In this document: positions 37,311 through 50,854 of the stretch, in pieces
Numbering within the stretch: the stretch's first letter is position 1
How the letters are laid out: the number at the start of each line of letters is the position of its first letter
From: Sphagnum magellanicum
Taxonomy: Eukaryota; Streptophyta; Sphagnopsida; Sphagnales; Sphagnaceae
Assembly: GCA_021904315.1 (NCBI GenBank)
Contig: CM038915.1
Location: forward strand, 930,001-994,000
DNA: 64,000 nucleotides
Direction of reading: 5' to 3'
Position numbers and translations under genes: made by a program
The notes under the pieces: model-generated
Database searches by the model: none
What the model saw: only the letters and a program-made list of their open reading frames with translations
What the model was told of the DNA's origin: nothing

Positions 37311-37590
37311 TTAGGGTTTAGGGTTTTAGGCAACCGATATTGATGGTTGGTTCATAGGCAAACCACTCTAGTTAGCTATGGGAAATGAATACAATGAAAA
37401 ATTGTTTTTTCTGTCCACACATCATCCATCCAAAACAGCATGCTGATGGGGTGGTGGTTCCCTCTGGCCAAGAGGGAGAGGAGTTAATAGATTCTCTAAC
37501 TTTGTGCTGTCTTTTGTACCCTCTACAAGTCTAGCCTTGATAAAAAAGACCAGTTTTATTCTAGTTTGTTAACTACCCTAAACCCTAAAC
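37311..37590. mobile_element. Repeat bounded by inverted telomere-like motifs
   Basis: The left end has TTTAGGGTTTAGGGTTTTAGG-type sequence (37312-37332) and the right end CCCTAAACCCTAAACCCTA (about 37572-37590), facing each other. The inside (37358-37450) shares AATGAAAAA..TGTTTT..CTGTCCAC..CATCCATC with the arms of the element at 40345-41095. Non-coding. Confidence 0.5.
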
Positions 37591-37711
37591 CCTACTACTT
37601 ACTTATTACTACACTTTTTTGAGTACAAGCTTAAATGGGCTAAGTTCAAAACTCTGCAAGTGTGCCAGGCTAGAGTGTAATAAAGCTTGCAAAAATGTTG
37701 TGGTGAGATTG

Positions 37712-37713
<2 letters not shown>

Positions 37714-37746
<33 letters not shown>
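37714..37746. repeat. (TG)n microsatellite
   Basis: About 16 TG units. A (GGATG)n run of about five units lies at 37914-37937. Confidence 0.95.
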
Positions 37747-37750
<4 letters not shown>

Positions 37751-37969
37751 AATGAAGAAGGAAAATTTATTTCCTATAGAAGTCACTATTTTTGAATTTG
37801 AAATTTGTAGAGGGTGTTAGGGTTTTTACTACTTAGACTTAACTTATTAGGGTTTTTGAATTGATGAGGTGCTTAGGATTCTTAGATCATCTCACTTGAG
37901 TTTCTCACACAAGGATGGGATGGGATGGGATGGGATGCTTTTTTTAGTCTCAAGTAAATAAGAAGCTTT

Positions 37970-38530
37970 AGTATTAGAGCATCTTCACTTCACAGGCACC
38001 AATATATATATATATATACATATAGACAGAGTACTTTGGATGAAGTACAACCTTTAAATAGGTTAACAACATCCACCTGCCAAGGCAAGCTTTCCACATG
38101 TGGTTACTAAGGTTATTACCACTCACCATAGGTGGGTAACCCAGGGTGTGGAATATTCCCATGACTAGGAGCTTCCCCCTTGGTTATGAGAATATTCTTA
38201 TTGCAACAGGTATGGAAGTCAGGACTCACCTTTTTTTTAACTATTCCTCCTGACCAAGGGTTAACCAGCACCTATGGAATTGCATAAGAGTTCCGCATTC
38301 CGTCCTGATAATCCCTACAATGGAGGGTTTCCTTTGGATGTACCTGACCTAACTTGGGCCACATGACTATTATGGAACGGAGCATGTCCATTACAGGCCA
38401 TTGTAATAATGTATGTACCCATTTAGATGCCCCGGGTTTGGAAATTCAAGCTCCCCTGAATTCCACACAGGCACAGCCACCTCGTGGGGCGTAATGTACC
38501 CATACTTGGCACATTCCGTAATATGGAATC
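37970..38530. repeat. Hairpin-rich repeat region
   Basis: Contains GTTATTACCACTCACC facing GGTGGGTAAC (38111-38140), TAATCCCTACAATGGAGGG (38310-38330) and repeated AATATGGAAT words (38520-38545). The style resembles the foldback elements at 13830 and 24177, but no complete element could be delimited. Confidence 0.35.
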
Positions 38531-38664
38531 ATCACTTAATATGGAATTATGCCTTCAATTTCCACTTTGATAGAAAATGAATTGAGATTTGTAAGTAAAA
38601 AAAGTGTGAAAGGGTTTTGGGTTTGGGTTGTGTGTAAAAATGGACTACTACTACTACACTGCAG

Positions 38665-38696
38665 TGCCTGCCTGCCTGCCTGCCTGCCTGTCTGCC
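38665..38696. repeat. (TGCC)n microsatellite
   Basis: Eight TGCC-type units, one altered to TGTC. Confidence 0.9.
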
Positions 38697-38779
38697 AACA
38701 GTTGGACCAGAACCAGTTCCCAGTTGGCCCAGATCCAGTCCCCAACTGGTGTGTGATGCGTGTGACGGCTTAAAAGTGG

Positions 38780-38990
38780 GCCCCAACTGTTTTTCGCTTC
38801 GTGTCCCGAAAGCGCCACTTTTTTCTTTTATAATTCGTGCCAGTCCCAGCAGCAGCAGGTTTCGCCAGTCTGGGTCCTCGCTCCTGACTGACCGACTCGT
38901 GTGAGGTAACACGGGTTTCGCCAGACCCTCACCCTCTGTTACTCCCCCCCACGTGTGGGACCAGTTTCGCCACCACCTTGGTTGCTGTGC
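38780..38990. other. GC-rich island with three TTTCGCCA motifs
   Basis: A CpG-containing block in AT-rich surroundings. TTTCGCCA occurs at 38860-38867, 38916-38923 and 38965-38972, spaced 56 and 49 bp. It also has CACGTG (38950-38955). It could be an orphan promoter or a repeat fragment; no gene is seen on either side. Confidence 0.35.
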
Positions 38991-39017
38991 TTCCCACAAA
39001 TTAGTGCTAGTAAGAAA

Positions 39018-39048
39018 TGTGTGTGTTTGTGTGTGTGTGTGTGTGTGT
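39018..39048. repeat. (TG)n microsatellite
   Basis: TG units with one interruption (TTTG). Confidence 0.9.
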
Positions 39049-39099
39049 TTTTTCCCCCTCCCTTGACTTACATAAAGAGATTTACATTTTTCACTAGCC

Positions 39100-40344
39100 A
39101 TTACAAGAGAATGTGATTTTTTTTACCAATGGTTATTTTGGTTATAATCACTGCAAAAATTCCAGAGTCATTTTGAATTATAAATTTTCATGGATAAAAT
39201 TATTTTTAAAATTTTAAAATTGTTTTTGTTTCGTTTGTATGTATCTTGTTGTCTATCTTGTATTTGCCTCTTTTTTTTGGTTTTTATTTATTTATTTATT
39301 TATTAAATTCCATGTGAGCAATCGTCACTTATAGTGCATAGCAATGTGGAGCCCAAGTTTAGTTAGGGGAAGGGTCTAGATTTAGACCGTTCCGGATTTG
39401 AAATCCCTTTAGGCTGATAGGTTGAGGGGGTTTGGAAATTCAGAAGGGTCTAAAGTCTAAGCTTAGACTCTCCCCTACATAAAGCATAGTAATTTTTTAA
39501 GAATAATTTTTTAAATATTTTTTTAAAAATGACAAGCAGGGTAAGCATAGTAATTTTATTTATTTTAAAATTAATTAATTAATTTTAAAATGACAGCATG
39601 ATGGGTAATTTCCAAGTTATGTAAGTTCCCCTATATAGCTTGGAGAGTAATTTTCACTTGGAGGAAGTTTCTCCTAAAGGTTGTTCATGAAATAGGTTTT
39701 CTTAGGGCAAAGTGAAGTACCCAAAAATACAAAGAAAAAAGAAGTTGCAATTCTTTACATGTTTATTGTGACATATATTTTTTTAATATTAATTTTTAAT
39801 ATTAAATTATGACACATATTACACAAATATGAAGAGGTTATGTCCGTTGTCAAAGGTAAGTTGCTTTGAATTTAAATCTAGGGCAGTGTAGGGCAGCTGA
39901 GAACGGGGTTGGGTAATTGGGGAAAGGAGGAGACGGGTACAGTTTTGAGAGGGGGTGATCACCATGTGGATGGATTCGCATTCTTAGTGACTATATTGAA
40001 CCTAGGAAATGTTAAATTTGGACTCGGAGACCCGGATTTTATTGGCCCTTAAGGGGAGAGACTATGAAATAACATGTAATTAGTTTTGTCTTTTTTAAAA
40101 AAATTTAAAAAAAAAATTGAGTCTATTCTTTAGGGCATAGACATTATGCAACTAGCTGCTTGTTGGAAGATGAGAGATGTTTTTTTACAATATTTAGAAA
40201 AAATCAAGAATTATGAACCTATGGGTTTTTTTTTTCACCATTGTACCCCTGTAGGTGCCTGATCACCCAAGGCTTGTAATCAAGCAAAAAATGGTCAATA
40301 TTGTTCATAGTTGAGGTTGCCACAATTTGCAACTTACCTGTGCA
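39100..40344. other. AT-rich intergenic DNA
   Basis: No gene recognised. TTTATTTATT runs at 39287-39305 and repeated AGCATAGTAATTTT words (39484, 39545) are the only structure seen. Confidence 0.45.
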
Positions 40345-41095
40345 GGAGAAGGGTTTAGGGTTTAAGAACTGGGGCCACAGTGAAACAGCACCCACCAGCG
40401 CACCATGTAGTGATGGATGAATAGTAAGTGGTCAGGAGACAGTTTTCTGTTGGGTTCTAGTTCCCTAGCTAACCATGGTGGTTACCTCAGTTGCTTTGGC
40501 TAAAGGGGTAAATGATAACTGCCCTACTCCACACGAGCCAAGTAAATGAATATTATGTCAGCAAACTTTCTCAAGACTTGGATTGTGTTTGTTATAGTTC
40601 AACTGTCAATTGAAACCCAAGTGAGTTAATAGTGGGTTTCACCATGGTAAGAGCATCTTCATCATGTAAACTGGCAAATTTTCTGACAAAATCAAAGTTT
40701 GTCGAGGAGTTTGTCGAAGTTATGCCATGAATTTAGAGCTTTGTTGTGCCCCATCACAATTGCCGCAATCACAAAGAGAGAAAAGAAACATTTAGCACAC
40801 AAGCTCGTCACAGTGGAAAAAAAAATCAACAAGCTTTGCTTTTTACATTGAGTGCACTACTAAACCCTAATTACCAAGCTTGCTAGGTATGGAGGATAAT
40901 AAATATTTACCGGATAAGTACATAACCATGGTTAGTACATAATTAAGAGGTTTTGGGTCGTTAGTATGAAGGTAGTGAAATAGAGAATCGGGACTAACCG
41001 TCGTGGTTAACCGCAGAACTGGAACCCAATGAAAAAGTGTTTTCTGTCCACTTACACCGTCCATCTTTCATGGTGAACTGGTGGCCCTATATTCC
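40345..41095. mobile_element. Non-autonomous element with long imperfect inverted arms
   Basis: The left arm (about 40373-40490) and right arm (about 40960-41085) pair in opposite orientation: GGGCCAC, CACCATG, GATGGA, AAGTGG, CAG, TTGGGTTC(T/C)AGTTC, GCTAACCA/GGTTAACCA and GTGGTTA/GACGGTTAG occur in the same order. TTTAGGGTTTA lies at 40353-40364 and CTAAACCCTA at 40861-40870. The inside has no coding frame. It belongs with 37311-37590. Confidence 0.55.
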
Positions 41096-44000
41096 TTGAT
41101 AATTATGTAAGTCAGAGAGACCATAAAAAGGATTTCTTTTAGGAGTGTATATAAGGCTATATTTTAATCCAGGAAATGTCGGATTTTCAACTTGGAAGAC
41201 CGACTAAATAATTTTAATGTTTGGAAAGATTAAACGGGACAAAAATGTGGATTTTTTTTCCATGGTAGATGCACGGCCAACGGGAACCAGCACCTTTACC
41301 GCTGTTACTATAGGTGCTGACCATGGTCAACCCAAGGTGTGGGCCAGGGTTAAGTAGCTCTTAGCCCTAAAGCTACACTTAGTACCTACCATAGGGCTGA
41401 AAGAGCCTTTTGACCGTGATAGCTTGATTTCCTTTTGTCAAACTGCCAAAGTTGCCAAAGAGATTGGTTATGTGCTTGGCCATTTGTGTATAGAAAGTTG
41501 TATAGAAAATTGAAAGTTGAAACTCACCTATCATATATATAATATATGAGACGGATGAATGGATGAACGATGAGACAGATGGATGAAATGATGCTTCACA
41601 TCACGATGTCCTTTACTATATGTAATACATGGTGGTGGTGGTGGTAGTTGGCAAGTGTATTGATCACTATTTGCTTTTGTGGTTGTTGAGTGTCGATTTT
41701 GTGGTTGTCGAGGATGACAAACTTTGGTTTGAGCATATATGAAGTAGAGTCGTTGACATGAGTTCCATTTTGAAGAATGAAAGAGAAGTTCAAGACAACT
41801 GTCAAATGAGAAAGTTTCAACAACCCATTCTTTGCTTGCCAAATGCCAATGTGACGGGGTTGTAGTAGTAGGAGTAGTAGTAGTTGTCTTGTGAGCGAAG
41901 TGGAGGAGTCAAGTGGCTACGCACCTCGTTCTTCTTCTTCTTCTTAGGCTTTGTCTCGCAATCCAATTAGAACATTGGGTGAGGGAGGAGGGACCAAGGT
42001 GCTCACAAAAAAGCAAAGGGTCCCCCTCCCCCTCCCCCAGTGGGTGGGTTTTGTTTCTTCCTTTTTGTCTTGATTCATTTGATTTTTTTTGGAAATGATG
42101 TAATAATTTTTAATTATGTCGAAGAAGTTTTTTTTTAAATATTTGTTGGTTTTTCATGGCCTATAAGCATACGCAATGTCTCATAAATCCACAAATTTAT
42201 GGAAAGTACCATAATTGCCACAATTAGGGCTTTTTTCCAACACTTATAGGCCATCTATCGATTTTCAACTAGATGGTATGTGCATCTAGCCTTCTTGTTT
42301 GAGCTTGAAAATAAATGACAATTTAATTTCTAGTTTTGTAGAGAGGGAAACCTAATGACACAACATCATTCCACATAAAGATTGTACAAAACTAACTTAA
42401 ATGAAACTAGTGCGCCATGTGCCATTGAACACATATTGTAATATATTTCATTGAATTTTGGAAGGGCAAATGTGAAACCTTTTTTTAGCTTTAAGTTTGA
42501 AATTCAAATTTCATTAATATTTTTTTATTTCTCATTTCAAAATTTTAAAATAAAATTCACTCAAATTAAATATCTCTTGTACCTTATGTCTAAAAATTAT
42601 GAAATCATCTTCATGAAAGCATTTGTTGATTGAGGGCTTTCCAACATTAGCAAGAAAGAATGTGCCTAGGTTTTCCTAATTTTTTTAATTGCTGATTTTA
42701 TTGAATTTTCAATGACAAAACTGTTCAATATTCAACAACTCTTGCATTGTAGGTTTAAACATGATGAAATCATGTTGTTGCAGCCCTATTCATTGAAATT
42801 TTCCAATGATATCAAAGTGAAAGGGGCATTGTAGTTTGGGAGATCTCAATATGACAAAACAAAAACAAACAAACAACCTTCCTTAATACTAATAATATGA
42901 TGATATCAACCTTCCTTTCCAATGTTTTTTTTTTGGTTCAAAATTTCATCAAAATGGGGAAAATAAAAATAAAAAGAATATTGTATCACAATATTCTTCT
43001 TTTTTTGGTGAAAATCATCAAATTTTGAAATTATTTTTTTTCATTTTTATTTGCCACATTGTGACTATGTTTTTAGTTTGGTAGCAATTTTCTAACTAGG
43101 TTTTTTCCTATTTAGATAGGTTTAAAAACATGTCACCATTTAATATTAAATCCCTCTTGGGATGCTAGCCAATGACACAACAATTAAAATTTTGAAAAAT
43201 CACTATACCCACCCATGTTTGTTTTTCTTTTCTTTTCTTTTCTTTTTTTTCGATTTTGTGATGTAGCCAAACTAACAAACATTCACGAGAGGAATTAGCC
43301 AAATTTGGCAACATGTTAGAGAGAAAAGCGAATTTTAAATAATCATGCTACATTTCGGCAACTTGCGTAAACCTATTGTTTAATATATTAATTTCCAAAA
43401 AAAATCCTCTATGGGTTAGGCACAAAATCATTTTGTATTGAATCACAATACATTTCTTTTTATCATCACTTGTGGCAAAACATCCCCCCCACCCAAAGAA
43501 TGAAAGAAGTTGCACCTACCAATGTGTTAACATTGAGCTACTATATAGCTACTTGTAAATGCAACATTCCCGTAGGGCTTAAAAAACCATGTAAGAAAAA
43601 TGAAAGTGGCAATTTAAGTGCCACTAAATGTTGTACAATTTTCAATGAGTGATAAATTTTGTCAATAACCTCTAGGTTTGATTTTTTATATGTTTTTAAA
43701 TCAATGAATTATTACTTCTGATTTTTTGAAAAAAATAAAATTGAGTGGATTGGTAAAAAAAAATTAACATGTATAAAAAATGTTATTTGATTTTTTCAAC
43801 CTTTTTGAAAATTGTGGTGATTTATTGAAAATTATTCTTTGATTTCTTGAAAAGCATAGTTATGAATGTTAAAAACCACTTTGATAATTGTTGAAGGTTT
43901 GTTATATAGTGTTGTCCAATTTTTTATTTCATAAGGAACCTTTAGTTTCCATTTGTTTTTCTTTTGATGGAACTTTTGATCTAGTTTTGAAACTAATTTT

Positions 44001-46975
44001 TTGGGTTCATTCACGATTGGGGTTCCAAAAAAAAATTTATGACCTTTTTCCATTAAATTTTACAAATAGTATTCACATGAGACAAATTTAAATGAGAAAA
44101 CATGAATAATCCAAGTTAAGATAATTCATGTGGTGGTTGTGATTTTTCACTTACAGACATTATTGTGCATCAATATTTTGATTTACAAACAAAAATGTAA
44201 GTTATCCCAAAATAAGCTTTTATTGATAACTAGACATTATTTTTTATACATGATTATTTTCTACAATTGTGATGTGCACCTACAATTAAAAACTCTAAAA
44301 TTAATAAATATAAAAACCTAACCAAATGGTTTTTTTTTAAAAAATTTCTTGCAGCCTTTTGGTTTAGAATTTTGAAACATTTGAAATTTTTATATAATTA
44401 ATTATTTCATTAAATTCACCCAATTTCCATTGCATAGAAGGAAACATATTTTTGTTCTACAAAAATAATTGAAATGAATTACATGATTTTATAATTTTTC
44501 TTAAAAAACACAATTAAAACACATGATATAACTAGTTTAAAAGGCACAAAAGGACGTTTATATATTATGTTTGTTGCTTTAAAATGACATTATATTATCT
44601 ATTGGCATGCAACGATCCATTACATTTATAATGATGTAAATAGGAGAAAAATCCAAAGTTGTCATTTGGAATCTTTTGAAAAATAGCCATTGCTTTTTGG
44701 AACCTTAATGGTGAATGTCCCCCTTTGAATTTATAAAACCTTTGGGAGACATTCCATGCAAAGAATTTAAATCCAACCCAATTTACAACTAGGTTTAATT
44801 CCATTTTCATTGTACACATAATTAATTTAAAAGAATTGTGCAATGTGAGTTTGGTCAACAATTACTACATAAAATTCAAAATAAAGATTATGTAAATTAA
44901 TTATTTACAACCAATTAAATGGAATAACTTGCCTACAATGTAGGGCCAAGCTCATTTTTAAAATATATATTTATCTATCTAGAAAACATAAACCTATTTA
45001 AAATGAGGCAAAACCATTGATTCATGTTCTAATTCAATTTGAAAATAGGTTGGTCACATGGTGAGGTTCCAACGGTAGTTTTGACAAAACTTAAAACCTT
45101 TAGCAAAAGACTCTTGAACTTGTTTAAATCCCATAACTTGTCAACATTGATTTGTTCCTATTTCTTATAAGCACCCAAAGTTAATGTTCTAGGTGTAAAA
45201 TGAAAAAACACAAAGTCACCACACACAAATACCAATGTGATATTTTTTGTTCTAATGTAAATATATCCATTGAAACAAATCAAAATTAAAATAAATTTAG
45301 GCATGGTGGAAATAGATTGTTCTACATGCTTCTTATGCATAGGCCACCTTACAAATCATGAAAGAAAAAACCCATGGGATCAATGATTTTTTGTTTTCCA
45401 TTTTGCAAAAAATATTTTCAAAAAATAATATTTTATCTACATTTTTCCTTTTTAATAATTTTTTTTCCAATAAACAAGAAACACATTTAAATTTTTTTAA
45501 ATCACCAGAATTGTTTACATATGAAAAGGTGTTTAAAATTTGATACTTTCATATTTTGAATATTGCCGATTTTGACTAAACATATTTATGGACTATTGAC
45601 ATTTGAACAACATCACAATTTTTTTTATAAAAACATTGCATGGAATGCATACTTGTTAGGTTGTTCAATCAAACAATTTAAATTTTAGTAAGTTAGAAAA
45701 TTTGCATAAAGCCTATTTGAACCAAAAATGAAAACTTGATTAACATTTTATTCAATTCATATTTTAGACAACCCAAATAATATTTATTTCATTAACGATC
45801 AAATAAATGCCATGATAGTGTTTACTTTTTCATCATGCTTAGCTTAAACATGTGGGTATGAAAAAATGGGCATTCTTGATCAAACATTTATCTTCCCCTT
45901 CCATATCAATGCCACATAAGTTGTCTTCTCAATATAACCCTACATGGGAATTTGATCTTGATTATAAAAAATTTGATGGTAATTTTTTTTCCTTGCATCT
46001 ATGTCACCTTGCCTTCATAGCCATTAAACAAGATGTAATGTGTACAAAAACATTGGACCTTGCAACCCTTGTACGTGATGGAAATTTAAAATATCAAAAT
46101 GGTTGTTTAGTTTTTAAAAAACAAATTCAATGTCATTAACAATTAGTTAAAATATATTTTTATGTGTTATATGATCAAAAAAATATGAAAATTGTTGAAA
46201 CATACATTGAAAATGTAAAGGATCAAAGAAAAGGAATAAATTATGAACGGAATACAAACATTTAAATATTGGGATTGCACTTCCAAACAATGGATTACAC
46301 AAAAAATAGTTATATTTAATTTGATCACTCATGAATTCTTTTTGTTATTTGTTTGACACTTTGAAAACATCCAAGTTCTTTTTAGGGAACCCATTAAAAA
46401 TACCACTTCTATGTTGTTATAAAGTTCCAATTCTAGTTTCCTTCTTTTTCAAATAATTTCAAAACCATTCGAAAGCACATTGACCTATCTAATGTAAAAT
46501 GGGCTCCAAAATTTAAAACATATGGTGCATTGTGCCACAATTCCACAAGGATGAATACCATTTCAATCATTGTTAATCACCCCCAACTTTGCACTATTCA
46601 CATTTTGAAAAAAATGGAATTTTAAACTAATTTGCATCACATTACCATAATGTGTTATATTGAAAACTAATGTTTAGATAAAATCTTTATATTCTATGGA
46701 ATTTTCTTGGTGTAAAAGAAAATCAAATCAAACATTTTGAAGTAAGGTACAAATCATTTTCATTTTTTTATGTGTATTAAAACCTCTTTTGGACACCTTG
46801 AAATTATTGCATTCATCATCCAACCAAAACCACTTCATGGGTTTATTACAATTTTTTTTCATTAAAGACTCCTTACAAAACTCAGTCACCAAACCCATCA
46901 TCAAACAATTTTGGAGTTATAGGCATCAATGACAAACTTTTATTGTAACCTTCACCTTCAACTTATGACCAAGGT
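41096..46975. other. Long AT-rich, gene-free stretch
   Basis: No gene recognised over almost 6 kb. Small frames (41531-41842 minus, 43888-44091 plus, 45852-46139 plus) have no known motifs. It includes fragments of dispersed repeats at 42720-42900 and 43259-43320. A CTTCTTCTTCTT run lies at about 41930-41945. Probably decayed retroelement DNA. Confidence 0.45.
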
Positions 46976-47460
46976 TGGGGCATGACATGGGAAATGGGAC
47001 AAGAAAAGTTCAAAGCATGGCATCAACTTTCCTTTTGTGAAATGGATTTGTGTGAAAGTGTAAGATGAAAGCCCCCAATATTTCAAAGTCAACGTCATTT
47101 TGAGAGTTGAAGTTTTCAAGGTGTTTTGAATATTTGGATCAATTTTTGGGGATTAAGCTTTAATTTACTTAGCTTTTTTGTGGATCACATAAAAAGGTTT
47201 TGAATACTGACACAATAAGGTTGAATTTCATTTCCATAAAAATGTGTATGGCCATTCAAAAGCTCAAAGACCAAATTGCCAAAATGATTTTCAATCAGAT
47301 TATTATCATCTTGAAAAATAAAATGAGGGTGGTGTGTTTTCCCAATTTTAGGCTATGGTGAGTTTTGTGAATTCAAGTACGTCTATGGTTCATCCATGCA
47401 TCATATGATTGATTCGAAAATGCAATAATGGGATTCAAACTAAAAGGAGCCAACAATGCA
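46976..47460 (+). repeat. Dispersed ~800-bp repeat, degraded copy 3
   Basis: The 3' half matches the other copies in order: GGTGGTGTGTTTTCCCAATT, GGCTATGGTGAGTTTTGTGA, then GTTCATCC (against GGTGGTGGCTTCCCCC.., GGTTGTGGTGAGTC, CTTGTTCC). It is more diverged than the copies at 20640 and 34375. Confidence 0.45.
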
Positions 47461-49729
47461 CCCTTTGTGATTACTTAGGTGATTATTTATTATGAAAAGT
47501 CTCAAAAATATTCTAAGAATATTTCATTTGTAAAATGAAAAAAAATTATTGAATTTTTGTATGAACCAAAAAGATGTTGCATTCTACGATTATGTAAAGC
47601 ATTAAGAAAATTTCCCCCAACAAACTTCATTTAGGAATCATTTAGGAGTCCATTAAACAATAAAAATCATTGGTTACAATGTTTTAATAATGGTTTCGAG
47701 TACTTTATCCTCATTAGATTCATTCAAAATTCTTCCACATGTTTCCATAATGTATGTGAAACATTATTATATAAACACATTAAAAACATTTATAACATCA
47801 ATACAATTTTGAACACTAAAACATGAAAAACCAAGCATTGGTTTCACATTTGTTGGCACTTTTTAATTTGAATATACCTTAACCACTTTCTTGTTCGGTT
47901 TATGCAATTTAATACATATGTGAATTCCATTTAGGAGTTTGTTTTAATCCCATCCCAAAGTTGTCGTATCATTTTTGTTATTGGGAGCTAAAAATGTTCC
48001 TTGGGTTTGCATTCCTGCACAATACCAAAAATAAATAAATAAAATTCACCATTGACGCCATGTGACAAACTTCAAGGTCTATCGCTTTTAAATCTATTGT
48101 TTAAATATTGACTTTTACATATTTGTGGCAAATGCAATGTGATAAATCATGGTCATTGAATGACCGCACTAATTGTTGTACATATGTATAATGGAAATGT
48201 TTTTGAAGTTGTTAGTTGACAATTTATAATTATAACTTCTGAAAATTTATGAACTTGGTTGTAAGCATAAGATTAAACAAATAACTTGATATATTATATC
48301 TTGGACATAAATTGGTTACCTTCTAAATATTATTTGGAAGATTTTTTAAGACAAATTTGCCTAGAAAATTAATTGTGGGTATATTGTGCGATTTAAGGTT
48401 ATGCTAATGGAGGTAAGATTTAAGCTTTCCATCACATTTGTTCATTCATATTTGAGTTAGAGGAAACATCATGTAAATTGCACTGAGATAGGGAGACATT
48501 AGAAGGCTTTCGTTAACATGACAAAATCATATGCAATGATTGTTGTCACATTCTATATATTTGAAAACCAATGAGAATTCTAAAATTTGAGGGTTTTGAT
48601 ACTTGTTGCATAAACTATTACATAAACTACTATAGGCCATACCCATTAACAATTCATTAACAAATCATACATGAATTTTTTTTTAAATCCATTGCTTCAT
48701 ATTTTATGGATACGTATATCATGCAATGTGCCAAAAGACACCTTTCAATTAAGGTTTCAATTTGGAACAAGCAAATGTGTTTGACTTCAAACAATGTTGA
48801 TGTCAATGACATGGCTATTATTAAGGTGTAAACAATTTCATTGTTGAAATCAATTAAATATAATTGGGACATGAATCCTATGTAAGTTATGGAGAATAAT
48901 ATTTATTCATGGGTTCTTTCACAAAGGTAGATAATTACAAACATGAGGTAATTAATAATTACAACAAAACCTCATGCATGTTTGTTTTGTAATTTGAACA
49001 ATTGAAATAGTGTTGGTTTCAAGAAATTTATTTAATATCATGAAAGAAAAACAAACTTCATATTATTTTATCAATCTGCATCAAATGCCACAACCTCTCA
49101 TATGAATATGTGAGATAGAAATGACATAACTTTTAAAACAAAGATAATTATGTTATCACAAATAAAATAATCAAAGTCAAAATTGATTTGAAAAAACCAT
49201 ATTAGCATGGTTCAAGGTTAATTTGGCTAGCCATATTTTTGGGCTAATCAACTATACAATTGGCCATTAGAAAAACAATTTAATGTTAATTTCTAATATG
49301 CCAAGTCAACATTTTGAATGTGAAACAAAATGTGAAAATAGAATGTCGTCTATTAAACAAAAAAATCTCACACTAGCCAAGGGATGAATCAAAGAATAAA
49401 AATAATAGATAGGTGAAAGTATGGGTTGTAACGAAACGAAGTCTAATCCATTGCATCTCATTTGAATTTCCTTTGACAACTATGGAAAAGTATTAAGACA
49501 TACAATAAACCAAGAAATTGAGTGCCTCCTACTTAACAACCCAACATCTTAAAAAGTGATACATAATTTTTTCAATAGTCCATATCACCTATATAGGTTA
49601 TTCTTTAAAACAAAAAATAAAATCAAAATTGAAACACTTAGTTTGTTAAATAAACATCACTCATCTTTCCTTCCATCAACTCCATATGAAATACAAGGAT
49701 AACACACATGATAAAAAAATAGAGTAAAC
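47461..49729. other. AT-rich intergenic DNA
   Basis: No gene, RNA or delimited element recognised. All open frames are short. Confidence 0.45.
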
Positions 49730-50065
49730 AAATAATGGACAAGCGTTGTGGCTTTCTAACTTTACTTCAAAACCCAAATGCTAATGACCACCACCTTGAA
49801 ATCAAACCTCAAAAAGAAAACAATAGACAAGGATTGTGGTCTTCCAAGCTTTATTTATTTCAAAACCTAAATGCTAAACCACCACTCATTAGAAATCAAC
49901 TTTTAAAATAACAATAGATTGTGATTGTGATATTCATAGCTTTACTTATTTCAAAACTCAAATGGCAACTATGATCCACAAGAAATCCACCTCAAAAAAA
50001 AAAAACCCATAGACAAGATAAAACCTTTTCAACGTTATTTACAACAAAACTCAAATGGTAACCAC
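49730..50065 (+). repeat. ~93-bp tandem array, left part
   Basis: Units carry CAAAACTCAAATGGCAACCA-type words at 49768, 49861, 49952 and 50045 (spacing 91-93 bp), between which CTCAAAAA..ACAATAGACAAG..TTGTGGT..TTTACTT recur. The array is interrupted by the hAT element at 50066 and continues after it. Confidence 0.85.
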
Positions 50066-50854
50066 CAATGTTGTGTGGTTCTTAGGGTTTAGAACTACCC
50101 CCAATTCCAATTAGTTGTTTTTTTGTGTGGGCAGTTTCAATCCCAATTCAAGTTATTGATTTTTCAAAAATTGAAACCTGTTTCGGTTCTGATTCTAGCA
50201 AATGCGAGCTAGTTTCAATTTTGATTAGTTTTCATATTTTTATTTTAGTTTAGTTCCGGTTCTAGGTAGGGTAATGTTGGTTGCCTAAGTACCCCTGGTT
50301 CCAATTTCGATTCCGAAATTTCAATTTTTTTGAAATAATGCAATAAAAAAAAGAAACAATGCAACTTTTGATTTTTTAAAAAGTCAATCAACTCAAAGTA
50401 CAATGCTTTTAGAAGGCGAAATTTTGCATAACTAACAACTAACTTATTTTCTAACTTTAAAACTAAAACCTAAAATGCTAAAATGGATTAGTACCAATTT
50501 GATTTTTGCCAATTGGTATCAAGTTTTTCCATCTCATACACTTATATGCCCTCTTTGCCAAATCCTAGAGAATAACCTTCAAATGCAAAGTGGCATGCAA
50601 AACGAAATAACAAAGAAAAAACAAAAAAACTTGAAAACCTAGCAAAACATTAGGTTAGATCATCTCCAATCCTAGGGTTTAAGGTTTGGGGCAAGCAACA
50701 ACATCCCTATTCCATCTAATGCTCCCAAATACCTATTACAACAAAAAACAACAACTTAGAACACATCAATATGAACAAATTGAGACACAAAACTTGGGGG
50801 AAAAAAAAAAGATTTGATAATGTAATAAAACCCAACCCTAAACATACCTAAACC

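Noticed and set aside
38547-39101. 184-codon minus-strand open frame
   Set aside because: Runs through (TG)n and (TGCC)n microsatellites, giving THTHTHT and GRQAGRQAGR peptides; no family likeness.
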